From Actinomycetes bacterium (GTDB lineage Bacteria; Actinomycetota; Actinomycetes; Actinomycetales; Microbacteriaceae): a stretch of 54,433 nucleotides of DNA. The notes beneath the pieces are model-generated. The model was not told the origin of the DNA. It ran no database searches and saw only the letters and a list, made by a program, of their open reading frames with translations. Below are positions 7,739 through 15,111 of this stretch, piece after piece. The position numbers and the translations under genes were made by a program. The DNA lies in contig JAEXHA010000023.1 in assembly GCA_023450335.1 (NCBI GenBank), positions 1-54,433 of the forward strand, written 5' to 3'. How positions within the stretch are numbered: the first letter of the stretch is position 1; each line of letters opens with the position of its first letter.

Positions 7739-9016
7739 ATGCCCATCACCGACTCCAGCACCGACGTGTTCGACGCACTGGAATCGAAAGTCCGCAGCTA
7801 CTCCCGCAGCTGGCCGGTCGTCTTCGACCGCGCCGCCGGCAGTCACATCTACGACGAGAGCGGGCGTGAGTACCTCGACTTCTTCTCGGGCGCCGGTGCG
7901 CTGAACTACGGTCACAGCAATCCCCTCTTCACCCAGGTGATCGTCGACTACCTCACCTCCGGACGCATCGTCCACTCGCTGGACATGTTCACCACGGCCC
8001 GCCGCGAGTTCCTGACGACGTTCCACGAGCAGATCCTGAAGCCGCGCGACCTCGACTACCGCGTGGTCTTCCCCGGCCCCGGCGGCGCGAATGCGGTCGA
8101 AGCGGCGCTGAAGCTCGCACGCAAGGCGACCGGGCGCGAGTCGATCATCAACTTCACCAACGCCTTCCACGGCATGACCCTCGGTGCGCTCTCAGTGACT
8201 GGGAACTCGCTCAAGCGCGGCGGTGCCGGCGTGCCCCTCGTGCACGCCACGCCCATGCCCTACGACGACTACTTCAACCAGGACTACCCGGACTTCTTCT
8301 ACTTCGAGCGGCTTCTCACCGACAGCGGCAGCGGGCTGAACACGCCCGCCGCGGTGATCGTCGAGACCGTGCAGGGTGAAGGTGGCATGAACGCCGCCCG
8401 CGCCGAGTGGCTGCGCAAGCTCGCGGCGCTGTGCCGTGCGCACGACATCCTGCTCATCGTCGACGACGTGCAGATGGGGTGCGGCCGGACCGGAGACTTC
8501 TTCAGCTTCGAAGAGGCCGGCATCACGCCCGACATCGTGTGCCTGTCCAAGTCGATCAGCGGTTCGGGGCTGCCGATGGCGCTCACGCTGATCAAGCCCG
8601 AGCTGGATCTGTGGGAGCCGGGCGAGCACAACGGCACGTTCCGCGGCATCGCCCCCGCGTTCGCCACGGCCACGGCCGCGATCCGCGAGTACTGGCAGGA
8701 CGACGAGCTCGCCTCGGCGACGATGCGCAAGGGGGCACGCGTGGAGAGCCGGTTCAACGCCCTCGTGTCGCGCTACGCAGGTGCGCAGCTGGTCGCGAAG
8801 GGCCGGGGCCTGGCCCGCGGGCTGCAGATGGCCGACGGCGACACGGCCGATGCGGTGTGCCGTGCGGCGTTCGAGAGGGGTCTGCTCATGGAGACCTCCG
8901 GCCCCGACGGCGAGGTCGTCAAGCTGCTGCCGGCCCTCACCATCACCGACGCCGAACTCGACCAGGGCCTCGACATCATCGACGCCGCCGTGGCCGACGT
9001 GCTCGCCGCTCGCTGA
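7739..9016 (+). CDS. ectB: Diaminobutyrate--2-oxoglutarate transaminase EctB
   Basis: Converts aspartate semialdehyde and glutamate to L-2,4-diaminobutyrate, the entry step of the ectoine pathway. The 425-residue class III aminotransferase shows GPGGANAVEAALKLARKATGRESIINFTNAFHGMTLGALS, ETVQGEGGMNAA, LLIVDDVQMGCGRTGDFF (Asp to PLP nitrogen) and the Schiff-base lysine in CLSKSISGSGLPMAL. A strong ribosome binding site (GAGGAGG) precedes the ATG. It needs PLP, which links it to the B6 genes 0.8-4 kb upstream. Confidence 0.98.
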   Translation: MPITDSSTDVFDALESKVRSYSRSWPVVFDRAAGSHIYDESGREYLDFFSGAGALNYGHSNPLFTQVIVDYLTSGRIVHSLDMFTTARREFLTTFHEQILKPRDLDYRVVFPGPGGANAVEAALKLARKATGRESIINFTNAFHGMTLGALSVTGNSLKRGGAGVPLVHATPMPYDDYFNQDYPDFFYFERLLTDSGSGLNTPAAVIVETVQGEGGMNAARAEWLRKLAALCRAHDILLIVDDVQMGCGRTGDFFSFEEAGITPDIVCLSKSISGSGLPMALTLIKPELDLWEPGEHNGTFRGIAPAFATATAAIREYWQDDELASATMRKGARVESRFNALVSRYAGAQLVAKGRGLARGLQMADGDTADAVCRAAFERGLLMETSGPDGEVVKLLPALTITDAELDQGLDIIDAAVADVLAAR

Positions 9017-9040
9017 GCCGGAAGCCACGAAGGGAACATC

Positions 9041-9436
9041 ATGCTCGTTCGCACGATCGATGAGATCACCGACACCGACGCCGACATCCGCACCGAGAAC
9101 TGGCGCAGCAAGCGCATCGTCCTGGCCCGTGAAGGGGCCGGCTTCTCGGTGCACGAGACCACCCTCTACGCGGGGACGGAATCGGAGTTCTGCTACCAGA
9201 ACCACATCGAGGCCGTCTTCATCGTCGAGGGCCACGGTGAGATCGAGGATCTCGCCACCGGTCAGGTGCACCAGCTCGCCCCGGGCTCGCTGTACCTGCT
9301 GAATGATCACGACCGACACCGGGTGCGCCCGCGCACCGACATGCGCACGGTGTGCGTGTTCAACCCGCCCGTCACGGGCCGCGAGGTGCACGACGCCGAC
9401 GGCGTGTACCCGCTGCTGACCGAGCCGGTCGGCTGA
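9041..9436 (+). CDS. ectC: L-ectoine synthase EctC
   Basis: Cyclises N-gamma-acetyl-diaminobutyrate to ectoine. A 131-residue cupin with the family start MLVRTIDEI, the segment NHIEAVFIVEGHGEIEDLATGQVH that provides metal and substrate ligands, and LAPGSLYLLNDHDRHRVRP. Length is typical (about 130). It lies 24 nt after ectB and 27 nt before ectD with its own ribosome binding site (AAGGGA). Confidence 0.98.
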   Translation: MLVRTIDEITDTDADIRTENWRSKRIVLAREGAGFSVHETTLYAGTESEFCYQNHIEAVFIVEGHGEIEDLATGQVHQLAPGSLYLLNDHDRHRVRPRTDMRTVCVFNPPVTGREVHDADGVYPLLTEPVG

Positions 9437-9463
9437 CCGCATCACGCACGGAAAGGACACCTC

Positions 9464-10363
9464 ATGACCACAGTCACGACGGAACACGACTTCTACCCCA
9501 CACGGCTGGCGACAGCCGGTGAGCCGGTGGCCCGCGAACATCCCACCGTCTGGGGTGACGCGGCCGCCGGTCCCTTCACACAGGCCGAGCTCGACAGTCA
9601 CGAGGCGCGCGGCTTCACCATCCTCCGCGACTTCATCACCGGCGACGAGGTCGACCGGTATACGGCCGAGCTGCAGCGACTGTCCGCCGACCCGGCGCTG
9701 GCGTCCGACCCCCGCGTGGTGCGCGAGCGCAGCACCGGTGACGTGCGATCCATCTTCGCGGTCCCCGAGCTCAGCGATCAGATCCGTGCGCTGACCCGCG
9801 ACCCGCGACTGCTGGACCGGGCCCGCCAGCTGCTGGGCAGCGACGTGTACCTGCACCAGACACGCATCAACTACATGCCCGGCTTCCGCGGCACCGGTTT
9901 CTATTGGCACTCCGACTTCGAGACGTGGCATGCCGAAGACGGGATGCCGGTGCCCCGCGCCGTCAGCTGCTCGATCGCACTGACCGACAACTACCCGTTC
10001 AACGGCGGGCTCATGGTGATGCCCGGATCGCACAAGACCTTCGTCTCGTGCGTCGGTGAGACGCCCGACAACAACCACGAGTCGTCGCTGCAGGCGCAGG
10101 AGGTGGGCGTGCCCACCGAGGCTGACATCACCCGCATGGCGGCCGAGTACGGCATCGATCAGTTCACGGGCCCGGCAGGTTCCGCACTGTGGTTCGACTC
10201 GAACATCATGCACGGGTCGGGCAACAACATCACGCCGTTTCCCCGGTCGAACGTATTCCTCGTGTTCAACAGCGTCGAGAACGCTCTGGTCGGCCCGTAC
10301 GCCGCGGCAGCGCCGCGACCGGAGCACATCGCGCATCGGGCCGACATGTCGGCCCTGCGCTGA
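9464..10363 (+). CDS. ectD: Ectoine 5-hydroxylase EctD
   Basis: A Fe(II)/2-oxoglutarate-dependent dioxygenase that converts ectoine to 5-hydroxyectoine. The 299 residues carry the EctD signature block FRGTGFYWHSDFETWHAEDGMPVPRAVSCSIALTDN in which the HxD iron ligands occur (WHSDF), the distal His in SNIMHGSGNNITPFPRSN, and the following Arg for 2-oxoglutarate. AAAGGA precedes the ATG. It is the last gene of the operon, before the 12-bp hairpin at 10376. Confidence 0.97.
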   Translation: MTTVTTEHDFYPTRLATAGEPVAREHPTVWGDAAAGPFTQAELDSHEARGFTILRDFITGDEVDRYTAELQRLSADPALASDPRVVRERSTGDVRSIFAVPELSDQIRALTRDPRLLDRARQLLGSDVYLHQTRINYMPGFRGTGFYWHSDFETWHAEDGMPVPRAVSCSIALTDNYPFNGGLMVMPGSHKTFVSCVGETPDNNHESSLQAQEVGVPTEADITRMAAEYGIDQFTGPAGSALWFDSNIMHGSGNNITPFPRSNVFLVFNSVENALVGPYAAAAPRPEHIAHRADMSALR

Positions 10364-10375
10364 CCCGCACGGCTC

Positions 10376-10410
10376 GCGCCCGGCGCCCGGCTCGATCCGG
10401 CGCCGGGCGC
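10376..10410. terminator. Strong hairpin terminator between ectD and the HIT gene
   Basis: Perfect 12-bp arms (GCGCCCGGCGCC and GGCGCCGGGCGC) around an 11-nt loop, with no T-run. It lies 12 nt after the ectD stop and 41 nt from the convergent HIT gene end, so it can act for both strands. Confidence 0.75.
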
Positions 10411-10451
10411 CGGCATGCGATGCAGCGGTGTGCGCGCAGCGGGCGGCGGGG

Positions 10452-10997
10452 TCAGTCGGACGGCCAGGCCGAAGCCACGGCCTCGCGCACCTCGCCCAGC
10501 AGCTGCGGCAGCGCCTTGGTCTTCGCGATGATCGGGAAGAAGTTCGCGTCGGTCGCCCACCGCGGCACGATGTGCTGGTGCAGGTGGCCGGCCACGCCCG
10601 CGCCGGCGACGGCACCCTGATTCATGCCGAGGTTGAATCCGTCGCAGCGCGACACCTGACGCAGCACCCGCATCGCCGTCTGCGTGAGGGCGCCGATCTC
10701 GGCGACTTCTTCGGGGCTGGCCAGGTCGTACGTCGCGATGTGGCGGTACGGGCAGACCATGAGGTGTCCCGAGTTGTACGGGAACAGGTTCAGGATCACG
10801 AACGCCGTCTCGCCCCGCGCGATGATGAGTCCGTCCTCGTCACTGCGCCGCGGAGCGGCACAGAACGGGCACTCGTGCACGAGCGGCTCGGGCCCGGCCT
10901 GGATGTACGCCATGCGGTGCGGTGTCCACAGGCGCTGGAACTCGTCCGGTACGCCCGCGAGGGCCGCGGCATCCTCCAGGTCGGGCCCGTCGCTCAC
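10452..10997 (-). CDS. HIT-family hydrolase, probable Ap4A phosphorylase-like
   Basis: A 181-residue histidine-triad protein. The triad occurs in AGHLHQHIVPRW, and HECPFCA..D with GHLMVCPYRH is typical of the actinobacterial group that includes M. tuberculosis Rv2613c, a diadenosine tetraphosphate phosphorylase. Ap4A is made by aminoacyl-tRNA synthetases as a side product, and the gene overlaps thrS by 4 nt, the same pairing as in M. tuberculosis. Function of this copy is inferred from that relative. Confidence 0.9.
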   Translation of the reverse strand: MSDGPDLEDAAALAGVPDEFQRLWTPHRMAYIQAGPEPLVHECPFCAAPRRSDEDGLIIARGETAFVILNLFPYNSGHLMVCPYRHIATYDLASPEEVAEIGALTQTAMRVLRQVSRCDGFNLGMNQGAVAGAGVAGHLHQHIVPRWATDANFFPIIAKTKALPQLLGEVREAVASAWPSD

Positions 10998-13003
10998 GCG
11001 AGATCCTCGGCGGTGCCCACGAGCGTCTTGTCGGCGATGGCGGCGATGATCTTCGCGACCGCCTCATCGACGGGGATGCCGTTGGTCTGCGACCCGTCGC
11101 GGAAGCGGAACGACACGGTCCCGGCCGAACGGTCCGTCTCCCCCGCGATCAGCTGGATGGGCACCTTCTGGGTGGTGTGGGTCCGGATCTTCTTCTGCAT
11201 CCGGTCGTCGGAGTGGTCCACCTCGGCCCGCACTCCGGCATCCTTCAGCCGCGCGATGATCTCGTCGAGGTAGTCGCCGTACTCGGCCGCGACAGGAACC
11301 CCCACCACCTGCACCGGTGACAGCCACACCGGGAACGCGCCGGCATAGTGCTCGAGCAGGATCGCGAAGAACCGCTCGATCGACCCGAACAGCGCGCGGT
11401 GGATCATGATCGGGCGGTGCTTCGAGCCGTCGGCGCCGGTGTACTCCAGATCGAAGCGCTCGGGCAGGTTCGGGTCGACCTGCACAGTCGACAGCTGCCA
11501 GGTGCGGCCGATCGCGTCGCGGGTCTTCAGGTCGATCTTCGGACCGTAGAACGCGGCCTCGCCGGGCACCTCGGTGAGCTTGAGCCCGCTGGCGACGGCC
11601 ACGTTGCGCAGCGCGTTGGTGGAGTAGTCCCAGAACTCGTCCGAGCCGATCCACTTCTCCTTCTCGTCGTCGCGCATCGACAGCTCGAGCTCGAAGTCGT
11701 CCAAGCCGAAGTCGCGCAGCATCGAGATGACGAACTCGAGTACGCGGGTGGTCTCGGCTTCCAACTGATCTTCGGTGACGAACAGGTGCGAGTCGTCCTG
11801 GGTGAACCCGCGCACGCGGGTCAGGCCGTGCAGGGCGCCCGACAGCTCGTTGCGGTACACCGTGCCGTTCTCGGCCAGCCGCATGGGCAGATCGCGATAG
11901 CTGCGCGCGCGCTCCTTGTAGATGAGGATGTGCATCGGGCAGTTCATGGGCTTCAGGTAGTAGTCCTGGCCCTGCTTGGTGATGTTGCCCTCGGCGTCGC
12001 GCTCCTCGTCCATCACGATCGGCGGGAACATGCCGTCGCGGTAGGTGACGAGGTGGTTCGAGGTGAGGAACAGGTCCTCCTTCGAGATGTGCGGCGTGTA
12101 CACGTAGGTGTACCCGCCCTCGATGTGCCGACGGCGGGCGTGCTGCTCCATTTCGCCGCGGACGATGCCGCCGTGCGGGTGCCAGACGCTCAGGCCCGAG
12201 CCGATCTCGTCGGGGAACGAGAACAGGTCCAGCTCCTTGCCGAGCTTGCGGTGGTCGCGCTTGGCGGCCTCCTCGAGTCGGTGCTGGTAGGCGCGCAGCT
12301 CGTCCTTGGTCGGCCAGGCGGTGCCGTAGATGCGCTGGAGCTGCGGGTTCTTCTCACTCCCCCGCCAGTAGGCGCCGGCGACGCGGGTGAGGTCCCACCC
12401 GTTGCCGACCATGCGCGTCGAGGGCACGTGCGGTCCGCGGCAGAGGTCCTTCCACGCCGTCTCGCCGTCGCGGGTGACGTTGTCGTAGATGGTGAGTTCG
12501 CCGGCGCCGACCTCCACAGAGGCACCCTCGGCGGCCTCCTTCGTGCCGCCCTTGAGACCGATGAGCTCGAGCTTGAACGGCTCGTCGGCCAGTTCGGCGC
12601 GCGCCTCGTCGTCGGTGACCACACGGCGGACGAAGCGCTGTCCTTCACGGACGATGCGCTCCATCTCCTTCTTGATGGCCTTCAGGTCTTCGGGGGTGAA
12701 CGGCTCGTCGACGCCGAAGTCGTAATAGAAGCCGTCGGTGATGGGCGGTCCGATGCCGAGGTCGGCCTGCGGGCGGATGCGCTGCACCGCTTGGGCGAGC
12801 ACGTGCGCGGTCGAGTGTCGCAGGATGTTCAGACCATCGGGGCTGTCCACGGTGACCGGCTCGACGGTGTCGGCCTCGGTCACGACGGTGGCGAGGTCCT
12901 TCAGCTCGCCACCCACCCGCAGGGCGATGACGGAGCGGTCGGGAAAGAGGGCGAATCCGTCGGCGGGGTACGACACGTCCGACGGGATGGGGGCGTCAGT
13001 CAA
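10994..13003 (-). CDS. thrS: Threonine--tRNA ligase ThrS
   Basis: Class II synthetase charging tRNA-Thr. The 669 residues contain the N-terminal TGS domain (about 1-55), the editing domain with HSTAH near residue 63 and GPPITDGFYYDF, the catalytic core (PMNCPMHILIYK, YRNELSGALHGLTRVRGFTQDDSH) and the anticodon-binding domain (PVQVVGVPVAAEY onward). The start is TTG at 13003, with GGAGAA upstream. A 66-nt spacer separates it from a Thr-rich 23-codon ORF, suggesting attenuation control. The stop overlaps the HIT gene. Confidence 0.97.
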   Translation of the reverse strand: MTDAPIPSDVSYPADGFALFPDRSVIALRVGGELKDLATVVTEADTVEPVTVDSPDGLNILRHSTAHVLAQAVQRIRPQADLGIGPPITDGFYYDFGVDEPFTPEDLKAIKKEMERIVREGQRFVRRVVTDDEARAELADEPFKLELIGLKGGTKEAAEGASVEVGAGELTIYDNVTRDGETAWKDLCRGPHVPSTRMVGNGWDLTRVAGAYWRGSEKNPQLQRIYGTAWPTKDELRAYQHRLEEAAKRDHRKLGKELDLFSFPDEIGSGLSVWHPHGGIVRGEMEQHARRRHIEGGYTYVYTPHISKEDLFLTSNHLVTYRDGMFPPIVMDEERDAEGNITKQGQDYYLKPMNCPMHILIYKERARSYRDLPMRLAENGTVYRNELSGALHGLTRVRGFTQDDSHLFVTEDQLEAETTRVLEFVISMLRDFGLDDFELELSMRDDEKEKWIGSDEFWDYSTNALRNVAVASGLKLTEVPGEAAFYGPKIDLKTRDAIGRTWQLSTVQVDPNLPERFDLEYTGADGSKHRPIMIHRALFGSIERFFAILLEHYAGAFPVWLSPVQVVGVPVAAEYGDYLDEIIARLKDAGVRAEVDHSDDRMQKKIRTHTTQKVPIQLIAGETDRSAGTVSFRFRDGSQTNGIPVDEAVAKIIAAIADKTLVGTAEDLA

Positions 13004-13069
13004 GGAACTTCTCCAGTAGTGGCTCGGAATCTTCGGTTCAGCTTCGAGCGCTCGCGACGCCCTGCCCGC

Positions 13070-13141
13070 TCAGGCCTGAAGCGTTCGCGTGCCGGTGCCC
13101 GCGACGAGAGTCGTCGATGCGGTGGTCCGGCCCGGTTCCAT
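13070..13141 (-). CDS. Thr-rich leader peptide upstream of thrS (23 codons)
   Basis: ATG at 13141, stop TGA at 13070-13072. Seven of 23 codons are threonine (residues 6, 7, 10, 11, 16, 18, 20; codons ACC, ACC, ACG, ACT, ACC, ACG, ACG). A TAGACT -10 box ends 6 nt before the ATG, so the ORF would be translated as a leaderless message. A second palindrome (CGAGCGCTCG, 13045-13054) lies in the spacer to thrS, and TCAGGCCTGA (13070-13079) covers the stop codon. This is the layout of a leader peptide that senses charged tRNA-Thr. It is inferred from sequence only and has no homologue I can name. Confidence 0.6.
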   Translation of the reverse strand: MEPGRTTASTTLVAGTGTRTLQA

Positions 13142-13147
13142 GCGTCG

Positions 13148-13153
13148 AGTCTA
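13148..13153 (-). promoter_or_regulatory. Candidate -10 box for the thrS leader transcript
   Basis: TAGACT with 6-nt spacer CGACGC to the leader ATG; the same hexamer precedes dxs. It sits 21 nt after the stop of the ACT-domain gene, so thrS would be transcribed from its own promoter. Confidence 0.55.
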
Positions 13154-13173
13154 TCGCCCGGCCGGCGGCGGAG

Positions 13174-13683
13174 TCAGCCGATGGTGAGGTCGACCTGGAT
13201 CTCTCCGGCCAGGCGCTCCAGCGCGGCGGTGAGAGCCGTGGCATCCGTCCCCGAGGGGATGCGCACCTGGGCGACCGCTTCGAAGAGCGTGCCGCCCGCC
13301 ATCGGCGCCTCGAGTGTGCGGCTGTGGAACGTGTCGATGCTGAAGGAGTTCGCCGCGATCGCCGCGCTGACTTCGCGCACGATGCCCGGGCGGTCATTGC
13401 CCAGGACGGTGACGGTCAATTCTTGAGTGGATGCCGGAGCGGTGCCCTGACCGCTTGTGTGCGCCGTCACCCGCAACAGCCCGGTAATGCCCTCCAGCGC
13501 CGCCGTCAGCTCGGCCGCGGAATCGTCGGGAACGGAGACCAGCACGATGCCCGCGAACGCGCCCGCGAGCTCGGCCAGCTCGCTGCGCTCCCAGTTGCCG
13601 CCATGCGCGCTGACGGTCTCAGCCAGCGCGTTGACGAGCCCCGCACGATCGTCGCCGACGACGGTCAGGACGAGCTGGGACAT
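13174..13683 (-). CDS. Double ACT-domain protein (GcvR-like)
   Basis: A 169-residue protein made of two ACT domains: residues 1-75 (LVLTVVGDDRAGLVNALAETVSAHGGNWERSEL) and 88-169 (LTVTVLGNDRPGIVREVSAAIAANSFSIDTFHS). ACT domains bind amino acids. This arrangement resembles the glycine cleavage repressor GcvR, but no catalytic or DNA-binding domain is present, so only ligand sensing can be inferred. It starts 13 nt after a small membrane-protein gene and lies upstream of thrS. Confidence 0.85.
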   Translation of the reverse strand: MSQLVLTVVGDDRAGLVNALAETVSAHGGNWERSELAELAGAFAGIVLVSVPDDSAAELTAALEGITGLLRVTAHTSGQGTAPASTQELTVTVLGNDRPGIVREVSAAIAANSFSIDTFHSRTLEAPMAGGTLFEAVAQVRIPSGTDATALTAALERLAGEIQVDLTIG

Positions 13684-13696
13684 GGCGTCGGCCCGA

Positions 13697-13867
13697 TCAG
13701 GCGTCGTGGCGTTCCTTGGCCGCCGGCAGGTGCAGGCACAGCGCCAGCGCGGCCGAGACGGCGAGCAGGCCCAGCGTGAACACGAGACCTTGCATCGACT
13801 CGATCGCGAACGAGAGGCCGAACAGGTAGAACCCGCCGAGGAACAAGACCATGTAGACGATGAACAT
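13697..13867 (-). CDS. Small hydrophobic membrane protein, 56 residues
   Basis: Begins MFIVYMVLFLGGFYLFGLSFAIESMQGL and ends CLHLPAAKERHDA. It has two predicted membrane helices (about residues 3-21 and 27-46) with a charged C-terminal tail. AGGAGG lies at ideal spacing before the ATG at 13867, and codon use is G/C-rich at third positions, supporting a real gene. The ACT-domain gene follows 13 nt after its stop, suggesting an operon. Function unknown. Confidence 0.8.
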   Translation of the reverse strand: MFIVYMVLFLGGFYLFGLSFAIESMQGLVFTLGLLAVSAALALCLHLPAAKERHDA

Positions 13868-13936
13868 CCGGACCTCCTGAAGTCTGAGCTTCTTCGATCG
13901 TACCGGCCCGCGGCGGCCGCACCCGCCGCAACGGGA

Positions 13937-13962
13937 AAACCCCCGGACGGGGCCGGGGGTTT
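13937..13962 (-). terminator. Rho-independent terminator downstream of the tRNA group
   Basis: Arms AAACCCCCGG and CCGGGGGTTT around a 6-nt loop. On the minus strand the stem is followed by a short T-run. It lies just past tRNA-Val(GAC), so it ends that transcript before the small membrane-protein gene. Confidence 0.8.
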
Positions 13963-13966
13963 CAGA

Positions 13967-14041
13967 TGGTGCGCGATACTGGGATCGAACCAGTGACCTC
14001 TTCCGTGTCAGGGAAGCGCGCTACCGCTGCGCCAATCGCGC
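13967..14041 (-). tRNA. tRNA-Val (anticodon GAC)
   Basis: Cloverleaf on the minus strand: acceptor GCGCGAT/ATCGCGC, D-arm GCGC...GCGC, anticodon stem CTTCC/GGAAG with loop CTGACAC (GAC), T-arm with TTCGATC. CCA is encoded (13967-13969). Confidence 0.95.
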
Positions 14042-14068
14042 CCGAATCGGGCTGTTCAGTTATCGGAG

Positions 14069-14139
14069 AGGTGGCGACGGGATTCGAACCCGTGTAAACG
14101 GCTTTGCAGGCCGGTGCCTAGCCGCTCGGCCACGCCACC
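14069..14139 (-). tRNA. tRNA-Cys (anticodon GCA)
   Basis: Minus-strand cloverleaf: acceptor GGTGGCG/CGCCACC with U as discriminator base, anticodon stem CGGC/GCCG with loop CTGCAAA (GCA), T-loop GTTCGAATC. CCA is not encoded. Confidence 0.95.
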
Positions 14140-14189
14140 ATGTGGTTCGACCCACGTGTCGTGATCCCTGGAAGGAATCCTCGCACTCG

Positions 14190-14262
14190 AGCGGATGACG
14201 AGACTCGAACTCGCGACCCTCACCTTGGCAAGGTGATGCGCTACCAACTGCGCTACATCCGC
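14190..14262 (-). tRNA. tRNA-Gly (anticodon GCC)
   Basis: Minus-strand cloverleaf: acceptor GCGGATG/CATCCGC (a G·U-free 7-bp stem with the 3' CATCCGC), anticodon loop TTGCCAA (GCC) on a CACC/GGTG stem, T-loop GTTCGAGTC, discriminator U. CCA is not encoded. It is the first of the three minus-strand tRNAs. Confidence 0.95.
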
Positions 14263-14411
14263 GTGCTCCCTGGTTGCCCCGGGCGCTTGATCGACTTTAG
14301 CCGAAGTTGGGCGTGGTGCAAAACCGGCGACACCCCGCGCGTGTCTTGGGTCTCGATTCGTTCGCGAGCCCCGGCATCCGGTAACATCGTGTCTCGGCCC
14401 CACGGGGTTTT

Positions 14412-14487
14412 GGGCGATTGGCGCAGTTGGTAGCGCGCTTCCTTCACACGGAAGAGGTCATCAGTTCGAGTCTGGTATCGCCCACCA
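14412..14487 (+). tRNA. tRNA-Val (anticodon CAC)
   Basis: Plus-strand cloverleaf: acceptor GGGCGAT/ATCGCCC, anticodon stem CTTCC/GGAAG with loop TTCACAC (CAC), T-loop AGTTCGAGTCT, encoded CCA at 14485-14487. It ends 1 bp before the stop of the convergent PemK/MazF-like gene. Together with Val-GAC it gives two valine isoacceptors in one 0.5-kb cluster. Confidence 0.95.
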
Positions 14488-14488
14488 T

Positions 14489-15016
14489 TCATTTCCCGGC
14501 ATCCCAGCCGTATCGGCGACGTAGCGCATTCGCGACCGTGATGAACCGGTCGAGCTCGAGCGCCGCCGCTTCGCGACGCATACCCTCCCGGTGCACGAGG
14601 TAGATCTGCTCGGTGTCGACCCACGACTCACGACCGCGCGAATCCCAGGGGCCGGAGCCGATCGACAGGTAGTCGCGGTCGTCGTCACGCGCCCTGCTCG
14701 TGAGGCGCACCGCATAGACCCAGTCCGTGTCCTGGCGCCCGATGATCAGCACGGGCCGGTCCTTCCCACGCCCGTCCTTCTCGTCGTATGGCACCCACGT
14801 CCACACGATCTCACCGGCGTCGGGATCACCGTCGCGGTCAGGCGCGTAGGTCATCGTCAACGCCGACGGCGGTGGTGGCGGGATCTCGACGGTGGCGAAC
14901 GGGCCGCCGCTGCCCGGGCCGGCGTCGGGGCCGGCCACGCGGGTGGATGCCGGTCGACGACGTCGCGGGCGCAGCAGGTCGGTGACGGCTTTCAGAATGC
15001 GGCTTCCGGTGCTCAC
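14489..15016 (-). CDS. PemK/MazF-family protein without an adjacent antitoxin
   Basis: 175 residues. A basic, proline-rich N-terminal region (RPRRRRPAS, IPPPPP) precedes a PemK-like domain of about 110 residues: PDAGEIVWTWVPYDEKDGRGKDRPVLIIGRQ, YAVRLTS, WVDTEQIYLVHREGM. The GEIVWTWVP and KDRPVLIIG blocks correspond to the beta strands of the MazF RNase fold. Homologues in actinobacteria are annotated as solo PemK/MazF toxins; whether this one cuts RNA is not shown. The start at GTG 15016 is chosen because TATGGT lies 7 nt upstream; an ATG at 15028 is an alternative. No antitoxin gene is next to it. Confidence 0.75.
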   Translation of the reverse strand: MSTGSRILKAVTDLLRPRRRRPASTRVAGPDAGPGSGGPFATVEIPPPPPSALTMTYAPDRDGDPDAGEIVWTWVPYDEKDGRGKDRPVLIIGRQDTDWVYAVRLTSRARDDDRDYLSIGSGPWDSRGRESWVDTEQIYLVHREGMRREAAALELDRFITVANALRRRYGWDAGK

Positions 15017-15062
15017 GCCCCTCACCATAGAGGGGACGCCGCGCCGCCGGCACTGCACACAT

Positions 15063-15094
15063 CGGAGGGCGCCGCGCGAACGCGACGCCCTCCG
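15063..15094 (-). terminator. Hairpin terminator of amtB
   Basis: CGGAGGGCG and CGCCCTCCG form a perfect 9-bp stem with a 14-nt GC-rich loop, 18 nt after the amtB stop on the minus strand. No T-run is present. Confidence 0.6.
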
Positions 15095-15111
15095 GTGGGG
15101 AATCCGAACCG

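Noticed and set aside
4776..10363. pdxR-pdxY-ectABCD as a recently transferred island
   Set aside because: No mobility gene or flanking repeat, and codon use looks like the neighbours; a displaced or rearranged native block is equally likely.
13004..13069. Classical U-run terminator or T-box in the thrS leader
   Set aside because: No stem followed by a T-run on the minus strand and no T-box sequence or specifier layout could be found.
13967..14487. tRNA cluster as an integration site for a mobile element
   Set aside because: No integrase, no direct repeat of a tRNA 3' end, and flanking genes are ordinary chromosomal genes.
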